Shown here: one piece after another, positions 17,070 to 26,355 of the stretch
Layout: every line of letters starts with the position of its first letter
Numbering within the stretch: the stretch's first letter is position 1
Notes under the pieces: model-generated
The model's database searches: none
Told to the model about the DNA's origin: nothing
The model's input: only the letters and a program-made list of their open reading frames with translations
Program-made: the position numbers and the translations under genes
NCBI GenBank assembly: GCA_018831195.1
Contig: JAHJDP010000019.1
Span: 22,782 to 86,781, forward strand
From: Candidatus Eisenbacteria bacterium
GTDB lineage: Bacteria > Eisenbacteria > RBG-16-71-46 > CAIMUX01 > JAHJDP01
Length of the DNA stretch: 64,000 nucleotides
Direction of reading: 5' to 3'

Positions 17070-19106
17070 CTATTCGAGCAGGAGGAGCTGGCGGGTCGCG
17101 GCCGAGGGGCCCGTCTGCAGGCTGTAGAAATAGGCGCCGGCCTGCTGGAGGCGCCCTCGATCATCCCGCCCGTCCCAAATGATCTGATAAATTCCCGGCG
17201 GCAGGGTGTGATCCAGAAGATGCCGGACCATCTCGCCCTTGAGGTTCAGAATGGCCAAGACCACCCGGCCGTCGGCGGTCAGGGTGAAGGCAATCGTGGT
17301 GAGGGGATTAGGAGTCGCCTTGGCATCGAACGGTTTTCTCGGTTGAAGCTCCTTTGGTTTGCGGGATGTAGGTTCAAGGGGCATCCCGGTCCGCCCGGCG
17401 TCTCCCTGCATCATCGGCCACGGCGCGTTTCCCGGATTATCCGCCGTTGGAAGCTCCCAAAGATAGATCCGCCCCTTTTCCGATGTCCCGAAGGCGAGTT
17501 CGAGGATCCCATCCCGATCCAGGTCCACAACCAGGGGACTGGAGTCGACGATTTCCTCGGAATCGAGGATGATCGGCCAGCCGGAAACCATCCGCCCTTC
17601 TCTGTCGACGGCCGGGATCAGGACCCGGGTGTCGAATCCCGCTTCCAGGCCCGCGGCCAGGATTTCCGGCTCCCCGTCACCCGTCACATCGACAACGATG
17701 GGACTGGAGTTGAAGGAGACCCCGTCGATCATGGCGGGCCAACCGGGGAGGGCCATTCCGGTCAGGCCGTCAAGCGCCAGGAGATACCCGTTGCCCCCGA
17801 TGGTGGCGACAATCACCTCCGGATGTCCATCACCCGTCAGGTCGGCGAGGGCGGGAGCGGCATAGATTCTCTCGGGGCTATCCACCGGCCAGCCATCCAG
17901 GAAGCGCCCCGTGCCTGAGAGGGCGAGGATTCGGGGACGGCTGTCATAGCCGAGATCCGTCCCCAGGTAGATCGTCGGCCGCCCCGTATCCGATCTCAGT
18001 CCGATGACAGGGGAGCTGTAGCCGGCCCGGGAGGGACCCGGGATGGAGACGGGCCACCCATTCAGGAGACGGCCATCATCGTGCCAAGCCCATACCTGGC
18101 AAGTATTTGAGGGGATGATGATCTCGAGGCGGCCATCGCCATCGAGATCCCCCGTGGCCGCGGAAGCGAAGAGATAGGGCGCATTCGGCGGCGAGGCCTT
18201 TGGAGGAATCTGTTGAGGCCAAAGCGGGGAGTAGAGCTGCCCATGACAGGTCCAGACAGCGAGGGTTCCACCCCGGGTTGCTGAAATGACCTCGGGCAGC
18301 CCGTCGCCGTCCAGATCTGCAACGGTGAGGATGGCGGCCAGGGCAGGATCGGGCGCTTCATTCGGAAGGCGCACCGGCCAGCCGGTTAATTCCCGTCCGG
18401 AAAGGGTTAGGGCGTGGATCGAGCCATCGCGGCAACCCACGACAATTTCGTTGTCCCCGTCGCCATCCAGATCACCGACGGCTGGTCCGGTGGGCGCACC
18501 TCCCTCCAGATAAACCGGCCACCCCGGCTGGGATCGTCCGGCGGCGTCGAAAAGATGGACCCATCCGCCTGGTGTGGAGGCCGCCAGGCCGCCGTAGGAG
18601 CCCAGATCAACGGGGGCGACCGGACCGCGGCAGCCTTCATCCAGCTGAATCGGCCATCCCTCCTTGGGTGCGATCGGCGAGGGGAAATCCCGAATGAGCG
18701 GGGGGCCCGCCGGATCACTGAGAAAGGGGTCGATCTCTTGGATAGACTGCCCCGGTTGGGGGAGACCACCTGAGAGGATGGCGACGACCTGATAGCGGGA
18801 TTGGTGGATGAGGTAGAGGCGGTCCCAAACCTCATCTCCGACCGGAATGATAATCAATCCGTCCCATTCCCCTTCCGGCGCGTAGCGGACGCCGGATTCC
18901 AATTGCAGGGTGACGAGAGGGGGTATTTCAGTGGGCATCTCGAGGGGCGCCTGCGCGCCGGCGGGGTGCGGCGCGCAAAAGATCAGGAACGCCGGGATCA
19001 GGAGATGCGGCGTTCGGCGGATTAAATGTACAACCTGAATCTTGAGAAACCGGCTGAGGAGATGCGGGAGAACGGATCCCGGAATCTGCGGGATAGACCG
19101 TTTCAT
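17070..19106 (-). CDS. secreted FG-GAP/VCBS-repeat protein with FlgD-like tail
   Basis: A 678-residue exported protein; ATG 19106 has GAGGAGAATCGAG upstream. The N-terminal hydrophobic segment HLLIPAFLIFCAPHPAGA (about 34-51) is preceded by a long basic region, giving an unusually long signal peptide. At least six FG-GAP-type repeats follow, each with a calcium-loop pattern D-x-D/T-G-D-G-x-x-E-I/V: DLDGDGDNEIVVG, DLDGDGLPEVISA, DLDGDGRLEIIIP, DLTGDGHPEVIVA, DVTGDGEPEILAA, DLDRDGILELAFG. These fold into a beta-propeller. The C-terminus is the FlgD-like sorting domain (AGAYFYSLQTG then a hydrophobic end). Probably cell-surface; ligand unknown. Confidence 0.85.
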   Translation of the reverse strand: MKRSIPQIPGSVLPHLLSRFLKIQVVHLIRRTPHLLIPAFLIFCAPHPAGAQAPLEMPTEIPPLVTLQLESGVRYAPEGEWDGLIIIPVGDEVWDRLYLIHQSRYQVVAILSGGLPQPGQSIQEIDPFLSDPAGPPLIRDFPSPIAPKEGWPIQLDEGCRGPVAPVDLGSYGGLAASTPGGWVHLFDAAGRSQPGWPVYLEGGAPTGPAVGDLDGDGDNEIVVGCRDGSIHALTLSGRELTGWPVRLPNEAPDPALAAILTVADLDGDGLPEVISATRGGTLAVWTCHGQLYSPLWPQQIPPKASPPNAPYLFASAATGDLDGDGRLEIIIPSNTCQVWAWHDDGRLLNGWPVSIPGPSRAGYSSPVIGLRSDTGRPTIYLGTDLGYDSRPRILALSGTGRFLDGWPVDSPERIYAAPALADLTGDGHPEVIVATIGGNGYLLALDGLTGMALPGWPAMIDGVSFNSSPIVVDVTGDGEPEILAAGLEAGFDTRVLIPAVDREGRMVSGWPIILDSEEIVDSSPLVVDLDRDGILELAFGTSEKGRIYLWELPTADNPGNAPWPMMQGDAGRTGMPLEPTSRKPKELQPRKPFDAKATPNPLTTIAFTLTADGRVVLAILNLKGEMVRHLLDHTLPPGIYQIIWDGRDDRGRLQQAGAYFYSLQTGPSAATRQLLLLE

Positions 19107-19134
19107 CTCGATTCTCCTCAGCCCGGAGCCGGCC

Positions 19135-19728
19135 TTATTGATTTCCTATGGTGACTTCGCCGGGATGCCGCTTCCGCGTTAATTGGAATGGATATATCAA
19201 ATTTTCCCCGTTGGAACCTTTAACAATAAGCTTGTGCTCCCCGCGGGGCAGAAAGTTTCCAGGAATGGCGATCGATTGGCGCGATTGCGGACTCATAGAT
19301 GGAAGGGGGCCCGCACCCCAGAGAACGCGATCCCCTGGACCGATGATGAGAATCTCCGGGTTGTTCAAATCCTCATCGGCCGGAATTTGGTAAATCAACA
19401 CGAACCACTGCACCGTGGTTTTTAATTCGATGATGAGGGGGTCGGTCAATCCGGATGGAGCGAGCTCAAAAATAGGAACGTTCGCCATCGGAGCGGCCGT
19501 GTTCTCTGTTTCCCAAGCCGACTGGGTTCGCACCATCTGAGCGATGGGGATATCGTCGGGCTTCGCGGCGTCCATCTCCTTTGCTTCGGACTCGGCCATG
19601 CCGGCTTCCGTGGTGGCGGGCGATACCGCCTGGCCCTTGTAACGCATTGCCAAGTATGCGAATAGAATCGTGGTGATTAAAAAGATGACTGTCGTAATGA
19701 TCCAAATGCCCCGGCCGTTGCCAGCCAT
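19135..19728 (-). CDS. single-pass membrane-anchored protein of unknown function
   Basis: A 197-residue protein with one N-terminal membrane helix (IWIITTVIFLITTILFAYLA, about 8-27), then a low-complexity Ala/Glu linker (about 35-80) and a beta-rich periplasmic domain (about 85-190; for example ELKTTVQWFVLIYQIP and LPRGEHKLIVKGSNG). No family recognised. ATG 19728 has GGAGGGAACCTCA upstream. The stop lies 28 bases before the FG-GAP gene start on the same strand, so the two are probably co-transcribed from the promoter-like motif at 19829-19856. Confidence 0.7.
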   Translation of the reverse strand: MAGNGRGIWIITTVIFLITTILFAYLAMRYKGQAVSPATTEAGMAESEAKEMDAAKPDDIPIAQMVRTQSAWETENTAAPMANVPIFELAPSGLTDPLIIELKTTVQWFVLIYQIPADEDLNNPEILIIGPGDRVLWGAGPLPSMSPQSRQSIAIPGNFLPRGEHKLIVKGSNGENLIYPFQLTRKRHPGEVTIGNQ

Positions 19729-19828
19729 TGAGGTTCCCTCCTCGCATTTTCACTTGCATGAATGAGTCTTTAAACCGTCCCGCGAACCGGATCCTGGGCC
19801 GCGCCTGTCTTCGCCCCGGTTCTGGGAG

Positions 19829-19856
19829 AATCTAACACAACTGGGGCGTGCATCAA
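19829..19856 (-). promoter_or_regulatory. putative promoter, like those in the 140-bp repeats
   Basis: Minus-strand TTGATG (19851-19856), a 16-base spacer and TAGATT (19829-19834) with TG one base upstream. The surrounding sequence CCCCAGTTGTGTTAGATTC resembles the corresponding part of both repeats (CCCCAATGTGTTAGCTTC), about 100 bases ahead of the membrane-anchored protein gene. Confidence 0.4.
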
Positions 19857-19878
19857 TGTTGATCAACGTCCATCAATT

Positions 19879-22161
19879 CTACTTTACAACGACCTTCAAA
19901 ATCCGGTCCCCGGGCGCCAGGCGCATGAGGACATCCCAGCCTTCGCGCATCTGGCCGAAGACGGTATAACCGCCGTCGAGGTGGGGCTGGGGAGAATGGG
20001 TGATGAAGTACTGGCTTCCACCGGTATCCTTGCCGGATAAGGCCATCCCGAGCGCGCCGGCCCCGTAGCGACAGGTGTTGATTTCACATCGGATGGTATA
20101 ACCTGGGCCGCCCCATCCGTCTCCCCGCGGACAGCCGTCCTGCGCGACAAAGTCGGGCTCGATGCGATGCCAGACGGTATTGTTATAGTACCCCTCTTCG
20201 GCCAACCGTGCGAAATTGGCCACGGTGAGCGGGGCCTGATCTGAGAAGAGGTCCAGCTTTAATAGGCCCTTGGATGTGGTGATCTCGGCGATGTGCCATC
20301 GGCGTGTCTTGTACAAAACAGCCTCGAGCTGTTTTCGGGACATCCCCGCCGCGCGGCCGGGAACGCCGTAGGGCACACGAACGCCGTGTTCCGACAGGAT
20401 GGCCGCCGCTTGGACACGGACAGTATACTCCTCATCCCTCAAGGCCTTGGAGAGGAGGTTCCATTCCGCCGGCCCTATCGGCACCAGCGATGAGATGCCG
20501 TCGACGACGATGCCCCGCACGTCAGCGGAGGGATCTTCCAATCCGGCGTTTAGTATCGACTGGAAATGTTGTTCCCAAGGGGCTGGATCGGGCACGTCCA
20601 CATGATTTATTCGATGTTCGCTTCGCATCTCCCCGGCGATGTTGATCAGCGCGTCGTACCCCATGGCGCGCACCATCTCATCCTCGTGGTTCAACCAGCG
20701 CTCCAACTCGATACGGAAGGGACGGCCCGGCGCCAAGGCATGATCTCTCTCCCAAGATTGCCGCAACCAGACTCCGGCCGCGAATTTGAGGACGCGGGGA
20801 TCTTCGGTGGCGAACCAGCGCTCCGCCTCCGGTCCCAGAAGGCGACGCATGAAGGCTCCCCGTTCATCTTCCCGCTCGGCCAAACGTATAACCTCGGCTC
20901 TGACATTCCATGCGGGATCCTTCAGCATCGCGCGGCACATCTCTTCGAGACGATCCGCTTGCTCCACCGACCAGAAGAGATCGGCCCGCGCCGCCACCGC
21001 GGCTTCCCGGGCCCAGGATTCATCCGCCTTCAAAAAAGGCTCTGAAAACCTGAGGGCTTCTTCAGGATCGGCGGCCGTGGCGAGCGATCTCAAGGCCTCC
21101 AAGCGGACCGGGGGCACAGGATCGCGAAGGAAGGGGGCCATCTGCGCCGCGGGGGCTTCCAGCCGGCCCAGCGCCCGGACAACCTCAATGCGCACCCTTG
21201 AGTCGGGATGGGCCGCCTGGGTGATGACGGTTTCCAAGACACCTTCTTCCGGCATCCCGCCCAGGCCCCGGATCGCCTGCATCCGGACGATGGCGGCCGG
21301 ATCATCGACCATCTCCAAAAAGCGGAGAAGAATCTCATCATGCATCGCCTTCGAAAGCTCGCCACCTTCGGGGATCGGCGTTCGTCCCGACGCCGGAGTT
21401 CCCGCGAGACGCATCAGCGCATAGCCGGCCTTCCAGCGCATGGCGGGATCGTGATCATGGCAGAGCTCCAAAGCCCGCTCGGCCATTCCTTGAGGCGCCA
21501 GCCGCCAGAGTGACAGCAGGGCGGCCTGCACGACAAGGCGATCCGGATCCTGAAGGGTTTGCAGCAGCTGATCCGGCTCATCGCCGAGACCAAGCTTGGC
21601 GAGGGCTTCAACGCAGAGCGCCCGCGTCGCGGGATCGAATTCGTCGCTGACGGAAAGATGACGGCGGAGATGAAGGGCGATCTCCTCGCTTCCGTTGGCC
21701 TCACCGAGACCGAAGGCGGCCGCCCTTCGGACGCGGGCGATCGGGTCTTCCAGCAGAAGTTTGAGAAGTTCCCGCGCACCATCACCACCGATCCTTCCCA
21801 AAGCATAGGCCGCCCGGATCCGGACCTCGGGATGGGTGTGCCCGATGAATGGTTTCAGGGCGGAGGGGTCCTCCCGGCCGTCCTCGATCGCAACGATGTC
21901 CGCTTCCAGCGATGGCTCCAGAACGGGAAACCGCAAAGTCCAGCCGGTCATCGATTCGCCGGGGGAAGGGACGAAAGCGGCCCCGGGGTCGGGATGGGGG
22001 ACTTGAGCCATGGCGGGGCCTGAGGGTGTGCCGGGTAAGATCGGCATCAGGAAACTCAGCATCAGAAAGCCCGGGATCAGGAAGAGGGGAAGCGCCGGGA
22101 TCGGCGCCTGGGAACGCCTGTCGGCCGCTCGCGCGGTCTTTCTCACATCAAAATGTCTCAT
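19879..22161 (-). CDS. exported HEAT-repeat protein fused to a cyclophilin peptidyl-prolyl isomerase
   Basis: A 760-residue protein. ATG 22161 ([11 protein letters not shown]) is preceded by GGAAGGATGG; the frame extends 9 codons further. After a basic N-terminus and hydrophobic segment ([17 protein letters not shown]) come about 12 HEAT/PBS-lyase-like repeats (about 90-600; motifs such as [17 protein letters not shown] and [17 protein letters not shown]). The last 150 residues are a cyclophilin: [35 protein letters not shown], and [20 protein letters not shown]. It should catalyse prolyl isomerisation in the periplasm, with the HEAT solenoid as a binding scaffold (inference). The M16 protease gene diverges from its 5' end. 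Confidence 0.9.
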   Translation of the reverse strand: MRHFDVRKTARAADRRSQAPIPALPLFLIPGFLMLSFLMPILPGTPSGPAMAQVPHPDPGAAFVPSPGESMTGWTLRFPVLEPSLEADIVAIEDGREDPSALKPFIGHTHPEVRIRAAYALGRIGGDGARELLKLLLEDPIARVRRAAAFGLGEANGSEEIALHLRRHLSVSDEFDPATRALCVEALAKLGLGDEPDQLLQTLQDPDRLVVQAALLSLWRLAPQGMAERALELCHDHDPAMRWKAGYALMRLAGTPASGRTPIPEGGELSKAMHDEILLRFLEMVDDPAAIVRMQAIRGLGGMPEEGVLETVITQAAHPDSRVRIEVVRALGRLEAPAAQMAPFLRDPVPPVRLEALRSLATAADPEEALRFSEPFLKADESWAREAAVAARADLFWSVEQADRLEEMCRAMLKDPAWNVRAEVIRLAEREDERGAFMRRLLGPEAERWFATEDPRVLKFAAGVWLRQSWERDHALAPGRPFRIELERWLNHEDEMVRAMGYDALINIAGEMRSEHRINHVDVPDPAPWEQHFQSILNAGLEDPSADVRGIVVDGISSLVPIGPAEWNLLSKALRDEEYTVRVQAAAILSEHGVRVPYGVPGRAAGMSRKQLEAVLYKTRRWHIAEITTSKGLLKLDLFSDQAPLTVANFARLAEEGYYNNTVWHRIEPDFVAQDGCPRGDGWGGPGYTIRCEINTCRYGAGALGMALSGKDTGGSQYFITHSPQPHLDGGYTVFGQMREGWDVLMRLAPGDRILKVVVK

Positions 22162-22272
22162 TTTGCTACCATCCTTCCCTTGCGTCACCGATTCTCAGGC
22201 TATCTTGCAGCGGGTCACGCTGCCCGCGGCGGGATACGATATCCGCGCCGGGCCCCGGTTTATGGAGGAACG

Positions 22273-24930
22273 ATGAATCCCACCTCTGAACATATATTAG
22301 ACAATGGATTGAAAGTCATCATCTCTGAATCGCACGCCACGGCCACGGCCTGTTGCTCCATTTGGTATCGAGCGGGGAGCAAGCATGAAACATCGGGGGC
22401 GACCGGGCTGGCCCACCTCCTCGAACATATGATGTTCAAAGGGACCCGGCGATTTCCCAAGGGAGAGCTTGATGCGACTTTCCATCGGAACGGCGCTATC
22501 AGCAATGCATCGACCTGGCTCGACCGGACAAATTACTACGAACTGATCAGCACCGACCGGCTTGAATTGATTCTCGATCTTGAGGCGGATCGCATGCGCG
22601 GCGCTCTCTTCACCCAATCGGATCTGGATGATGAGATGACGGTTGTGAGGAACGAGTTGGAACGCAATGAGGATGACCCTTTCACGAATTTATTTGAACG
22701 GATTCAATCGACGGCGTTTCTGGAGCACCCATACCACTGGCCGACCATCGGCTGGAGAAGCGATGTGGAGGCCATCCGGGCCGATCAGATACATGACTTT
22801 TACAATAAATTCTATCAGCCGAACAACGCCTTTGTCGTGATTGTCGGGGCGGTTGAAACCCGCGCAGCCCTGCGAATGGTTGAAAAGTATATGGGAGCGA
22901 TTCCGCCGGGCCCCGCCCGTCCGCCGGTGGTTACGGTGGAGCCGCCGCAGAAGGGCGAACGGAGAGTGATCATCCGCAAACCGGGAGAGAACGACCTGCT
23001 CGGCTTGGCGTACCGCATTCCGCAGCGGCTGCATCCCGATAATTACGCCCTCGATCTGCTGGGCCAGATCCTCGGCCAGGGGCGGACATCCAGATTATAC
23101 AAATCTCTTGTAGAACAAAAACTCGCCGTGGCGGCGTCGGCTATGAATTTTTCCACGCTGGAGGATCCCTATCTTTTTTTCCTTGATGCCGAAGTTTCTC
23201 CCGGCGTGAAGCCCGATGACGTGGAGGCGGCCATTGATGGAACGATTCGCGAACTCCAGGAGAGCCCCGCGCTCGCGGCGGAGTTGGAAAGGGCCCAAAA
23301 GCGCAATCGCGTCGCCTATATCTATCGCAAAGACCGCGTCAGCGGCCAGGCCTTTTTCCTGGGTGAGCTGGAAGCCTCCTGTGGATGGCGTTTCGGGCTC
23401 ACTTATCTCGATGAGATGGAGCAGGTCACCATCGGCGATATTCAACGCGTGGCCCGGCAGTATCTCATTCCCAATCACCGCACGGTCGGACGGTATCTCG
23501 CAGTTCGCGAAGGGGAGGAAACAATAACCTCCGTCCCCGAGTTGCCGTCGCAGAAAGTCGAGGGGCCGGGTGAGGAGACCATTGAGTGGGATCAAGCGCT
23601 TGGCACCGCCGGGCGCCCCGTAAAATCCCCCTCGGTAAAGACAGGGAGCGGCGCCCTGCCCAAAACCCACCGGGAGGTTCTCGATAATGGAGCGACGCTG
23701 CTGGTGCGGTCCAACCGATCGAACCAAACGATTGAGATCGCCGGCCGGTTCGAGGGCGGGATGTTGTTGGAAGGCGCTGGCCGGGGGATGACCCACGCCC
23801 TCGCGCAGATGTGGGATCGTGGGACGCAGCGGCGCAAACGGGCTGAAATTGCTGAGATTCTTGAAGGGTTGGGCGCGGGGATCTCCTTTCAGGGTTCGAT
23901 TGAGGTCTTTGGTTTTAATATGAAGTGCCTGAGTGAGGACTTGGAGACCGTGACCGGGCTTCTGGCCGAAATGCTGAAAGAACCGGCTTTTCCCGATGAG
24001 GAATGGGAAATCGTCCGCGCTCAAATGTTAAACACGATCCGCGAATCCCGCCAGGATACTTTTGACCGGGCCTACTATCGCTGTATGGAAATGTTATGCG
24101 GCGCAGAGAATCTCTATGCCCGGTTTCCCATGGGATCGGAAGAGGATCTCGCCGGGATCAGCGTTGCTGATCTGTCGCGCCTGCATTCGAAAGCGCTCGC
24201 AGCATCGAGTCTCACGGTCGCCGCCGTGGGCGATGTGGAAGCCGGCGATGCTATCGATCTGCTGCGGCGGACGCTCGGGGACTTGGTGCCGGGGCGGCCC
24301 TTCCCCACGCGGGAGGAAGCCCGGCGCTGGACCGGTTTTGCACCCCCCGCCGGTTCTCCGAGAGATCATGTCGAGTTGCCGGAAAAATTCCAGGTCGACA
24401 TGGTATTCGCCAAGCCCGGCCTGGCGCGGGACGACGCGGGGTATGACCCAGCCTATGTGGCGAATTTTATACTGGGAGGTTATTTCTCCTCTCGGCTCAG
24501 CAAGCAGCTGCGCGATAATGAAGGGCTGACCTATGGAGTCTATTCCAGGTTGAGACCCGGGTTGGGGATCGTCCCCTGGTACATTTCTATCGGTGTCCAT
24601 CCCTCTAATATGGAGAAGGCCCGTGAGGGTGTGCTGCGGGAGATGAAGATCCTTTGTGAAACCGGTGTGAAGGATGATGAGTTCGAGGATGCCATTCAGC
24701 ATCTGACAGGCTCCTTCCCGGTCCGGCTTGAAACAAATAGGGCGGTTGCCGACATGTTGCTCGATGGGGAGCGATACGGCCATGGACCCGATGTGATTGA
24801 AAAGTATGTAGACCGTCTCAGAAGAATCAAAAAGGCCGATGTTGAGACCCAAGCTGTCCGGCTTTTTGAGCCCGAGTCAATGGTTCTGGCGTCAGCGGGA
24901 ACGTTAAAGGTCCCGGGCGCCACGGCTTGA
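22273..24930 (+). CDS. M16-family zinc protease, two fused halves
   Basis: An 885-residue protease with two M16 repeats in one chain. The inverted zinc motif HLLEH is at 48-52 in GLAHLLEHMMFKGT, with the distal Glu in DDEMTVVRNELERNEDD. The second half (about 470-885) lacks the zinc site (KTHREVLDNGATLLVRSN) and has the typical non-catalytic R/Y pocket region near NEGLTYGVYSRL. No obvious signal peptide from this start; the in-frame extension to 22153 has no good ribosome binding site, whereas ATG 22273 follows GGAGGAACG. Family members degrade peptides or process periplasmic substrates. It diverges from the HEAT-cyclophilin gene with 111 bases between. Confidence 0.9.
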   Translation: MNPTSEHILDNGLKVIISESHATATACCSIWYRAGSKHETSGATGLAHLLEHMMFKGTRRFPKGELDATFHRNGAISNASTWLDRTNYYELISTDRLELILDLEADRMRGALFTQSDLDDEMTVVRNELERNEDDPFTNLFERIQSTAFLEHPYHWPTIGWRSDVEAIRADQIHDFYNKFYQPNNAFVVIVGAVETRAALRMVEKYMGAIPPGPARPPVVTVEPPQKGERRVIIRKPGENDLLGLAYRIPQRLHPDNYALDLLGQILGQGRTSRLYKSLVEQKLAVAASAMNFSTLEDPYLFFLDAEVSPGVKPDDVEAAIDGTIRELQESPALAAELERAQKRNRVAYIYRKDRVSGQAFFLGELEASCGWRFGLTYLDEMEQVTIGDIQRVARQYLIPNHRTVGRYLAVREGEETITSVPELPSQKVEGPGEETIEWDQALGTAGRPVKSPSVKTGSGALPKTHREVLDNGATLLVRSNRSNQTIEIAGRFEGGMLLEGAGRGMTHALAQMWDRGTQRRKRAEIAEILEGLGAGISFQGSIEVFGFNMKCLSEDLETVTGLLAEMLKEPAFPDEEWEIVRAQMLNTIRESRQDTFDRAYYRCMEMLCGAENLYARFPMGSEEDLAGISVADLSRLHSKALAASSLTVAAVGDVEAGDAIDLLRRTLGDLVPGRPFPTREEARRWTGFAPPAGSPRDHVELPEKFQVDMVFAKPGLARDDAGYDPAYVANFILGGYFSSRLSKQLRDNEGLTYGVYSRLRPGLGIVPWYISIGVHPSNMEKAREGVLREMKILCETGVKDDEFEDAIQHLTGSFPVRLETNRAVADMLLDGERYGHGPDVIEKYVDRLRRIKKADVETQAVRLFEPESMVLASAGTLKVPGATA

Positions 24931-24949
24931 ATCGGTTCTTTAGGACCGG

Positions 24950-26212
24950 TCAATCCCCTTTCCGGCTCCAGCAGGCGGCGAGATGGAGGATTGTTTCCAC
25001 CGCCCGATTCAGATTTGATTCGGCGATCCATTCCTTTCTGGAATGAAAGAGGAATCCGCCTGTAAAAATATTCGGCGTCGGATGGCCTTTTTGTGTCAAT
25101 GCGCTTCCATCGGTGCCGCCGCGGATTGATTTGATATGGACCTTCAGCCCCGCGTTCTCCATTGCAAGAACGGCCGTTTCAACAACACCGGGGTGCTCTT
25201 TTATAATATCACGCATATTTCTATATTGATGACGGACCTTCAGGTCGATTTTCAGACCCGGATACCGCTTTTCGAATTGTTCAATTGTTTTTTTGAGATA
25301 ATCGATTCTCTCAAGATTAATGCTCTCTTCAAAATCCCGAATGATGATGCCGGCTTCAGCGTTTTCAAAATCACCGGAAATGGATGTTACATGATAGAAT
25401 CCTTCATCTCCCTCGGTATGTTCAGGGGTTTGCCACTCCGGCAAAGCCGCTAGAAAACGCGCTGCCACGGTTGAGGCGTTGATCATTTTATTCTTCGCAT
25501 ATCCGGGATGGACGCCGGCGCCCTTGAAGTTAAGGTCGGCCCGCCAGGCGTCGAAGCACTCCGCTTCCAATTCGCCGGGTGCACCGCCATCCATTGTGTA
25601 GCAATACCGGGGGAGTTTTTCCAGATTCAGCTTCACTGTTCCCCGGCCTATTTCCTCATCGGGTGTGAAACAGACACGGATCGCTCCATGCGGCAGCTCG
25701 GGGAATTTCTGCAAGGTTGCGAGAGCCGCCATTATTTCCGCAATACCGGCCTTGTCATCCGCGCCGAGAAGCGTTTTTCCCGAAGCTGTGATAATTGTCT
25801 CACCCGCATGCCGGCTCAACTCCGGCGCATCCGTTTCCGTGAGTCGCAGACCGGGATCGTCGGGGAAGCGTATCGGGGATCCATCCCAAGCTTCATGCCG
25901 GACGGGGATGACGTTTTCACCCGGTTGATCCGGGGAGGTGTCGAGATGAGCCAGCAGACCGAAAGGCGGCGCGGAGGCGCATCCCTTCATCGCGGGAAGA
26001 GTGCCATATGTATAACTGTGCGCGTCACAGAGAACATCCTGGAGCCCGATCTCTTTTAATTCACCCTCCAGCATGCGGGCGAGATCGAATTGACATGGGG
26101 TCGAGGGTGTTGTTTCGGATGCCTCGTCGGAAGTTGTGTGAACGCGGACATAACGCAAAAAACGCTCGCGTACATCATCCGCATAGAAACGGCGCATCTC
26201 GTCGGTAATCAT
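24950..26212 (-). CDS. pepT: peptidase T (tripeptide aminopeptidase)
   Basis: A 420-residue M20B peptidase. Motifs in order: LLAHLDTSPD (His/Asp metal ligands), TLLGADDKAGIAEIM (bridging Asp), CFTPDEEIGRG (catalytic and ligand Glu), MDGGAPGELEAECF, and GGTDGSALTQKGHPTPN with the final His ligand later in GGFLFHSRKEW. This is the complete PepT set and length. It cleaves N-terminal residues from tripeptides in the cytosol. ATG 26212 lies behind GGAGGAGTGGCA; GTG 26218 is an alternative. It converges with the M16 protease gene, with 19 bases between stops. Confidence 0.95.
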   Translation of the reverse strand: MITDEMRRFYADDVRERFLRYVRVHTTSDEASETTPSTPCQFDLARMLEGELKEIGLQDVLCDAHSYTYGTLPAMKGCASAPPFGLLAHLDTSPDQPGENVIPVRHEAWDGSPIRFPDDPGLRLTETDAPELSRHAGETIITASGKTLLGADDKAGIAEIMAALATLQKFPELPHGAIRVCFTPDEEIGRGTVKLNLEKLPRYCYTMDGGAPGELEAECFDAWRADLNFKGAGVHPGYAKNKMINASTVAARFLAALPEWQTPEHTEGDEGFYHVTSISGDFENAEAGIIIRDFEESINLERIDYLKKTIEQFEKRYPGLKIDLKVRHQYRNMRDIIKEHPGVVETAVLAMENAGLKVHIKSIRGGTDGSALTQKGHPTPNIFTGGFLFHSRKEWIAESNLNRAVETILHLAACWSRKGD

Positions 26213-26355
26213 TGCCACTCCTCCTGTTGAATGAATTCCTGAGCCTCCCCTGAGGATATGAAGAGGGAAGCAAGAGGTAAAGAGGATTGCGAGCCGGCCG
26301 TTAATGGAGCCAGGTTATGGACGATGAGGTGTATGATGGAGATGTCGAAAGCCGG

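Noticed and set aside
17028..17918. 296-residue plus-strand open frame opposite the FG-GAP gene
   Set aside because: Antisense to the repeat-rich gene; the apparent Gly/Asp pattern mirrors the calcium-loop codons of the real gene.
23095..24024. 309-residue minus-strand open frame inside the M16 protease gene
   Set aside because: Shadow of a GC-rich coding sequence; no family features and no ribosome binding site.
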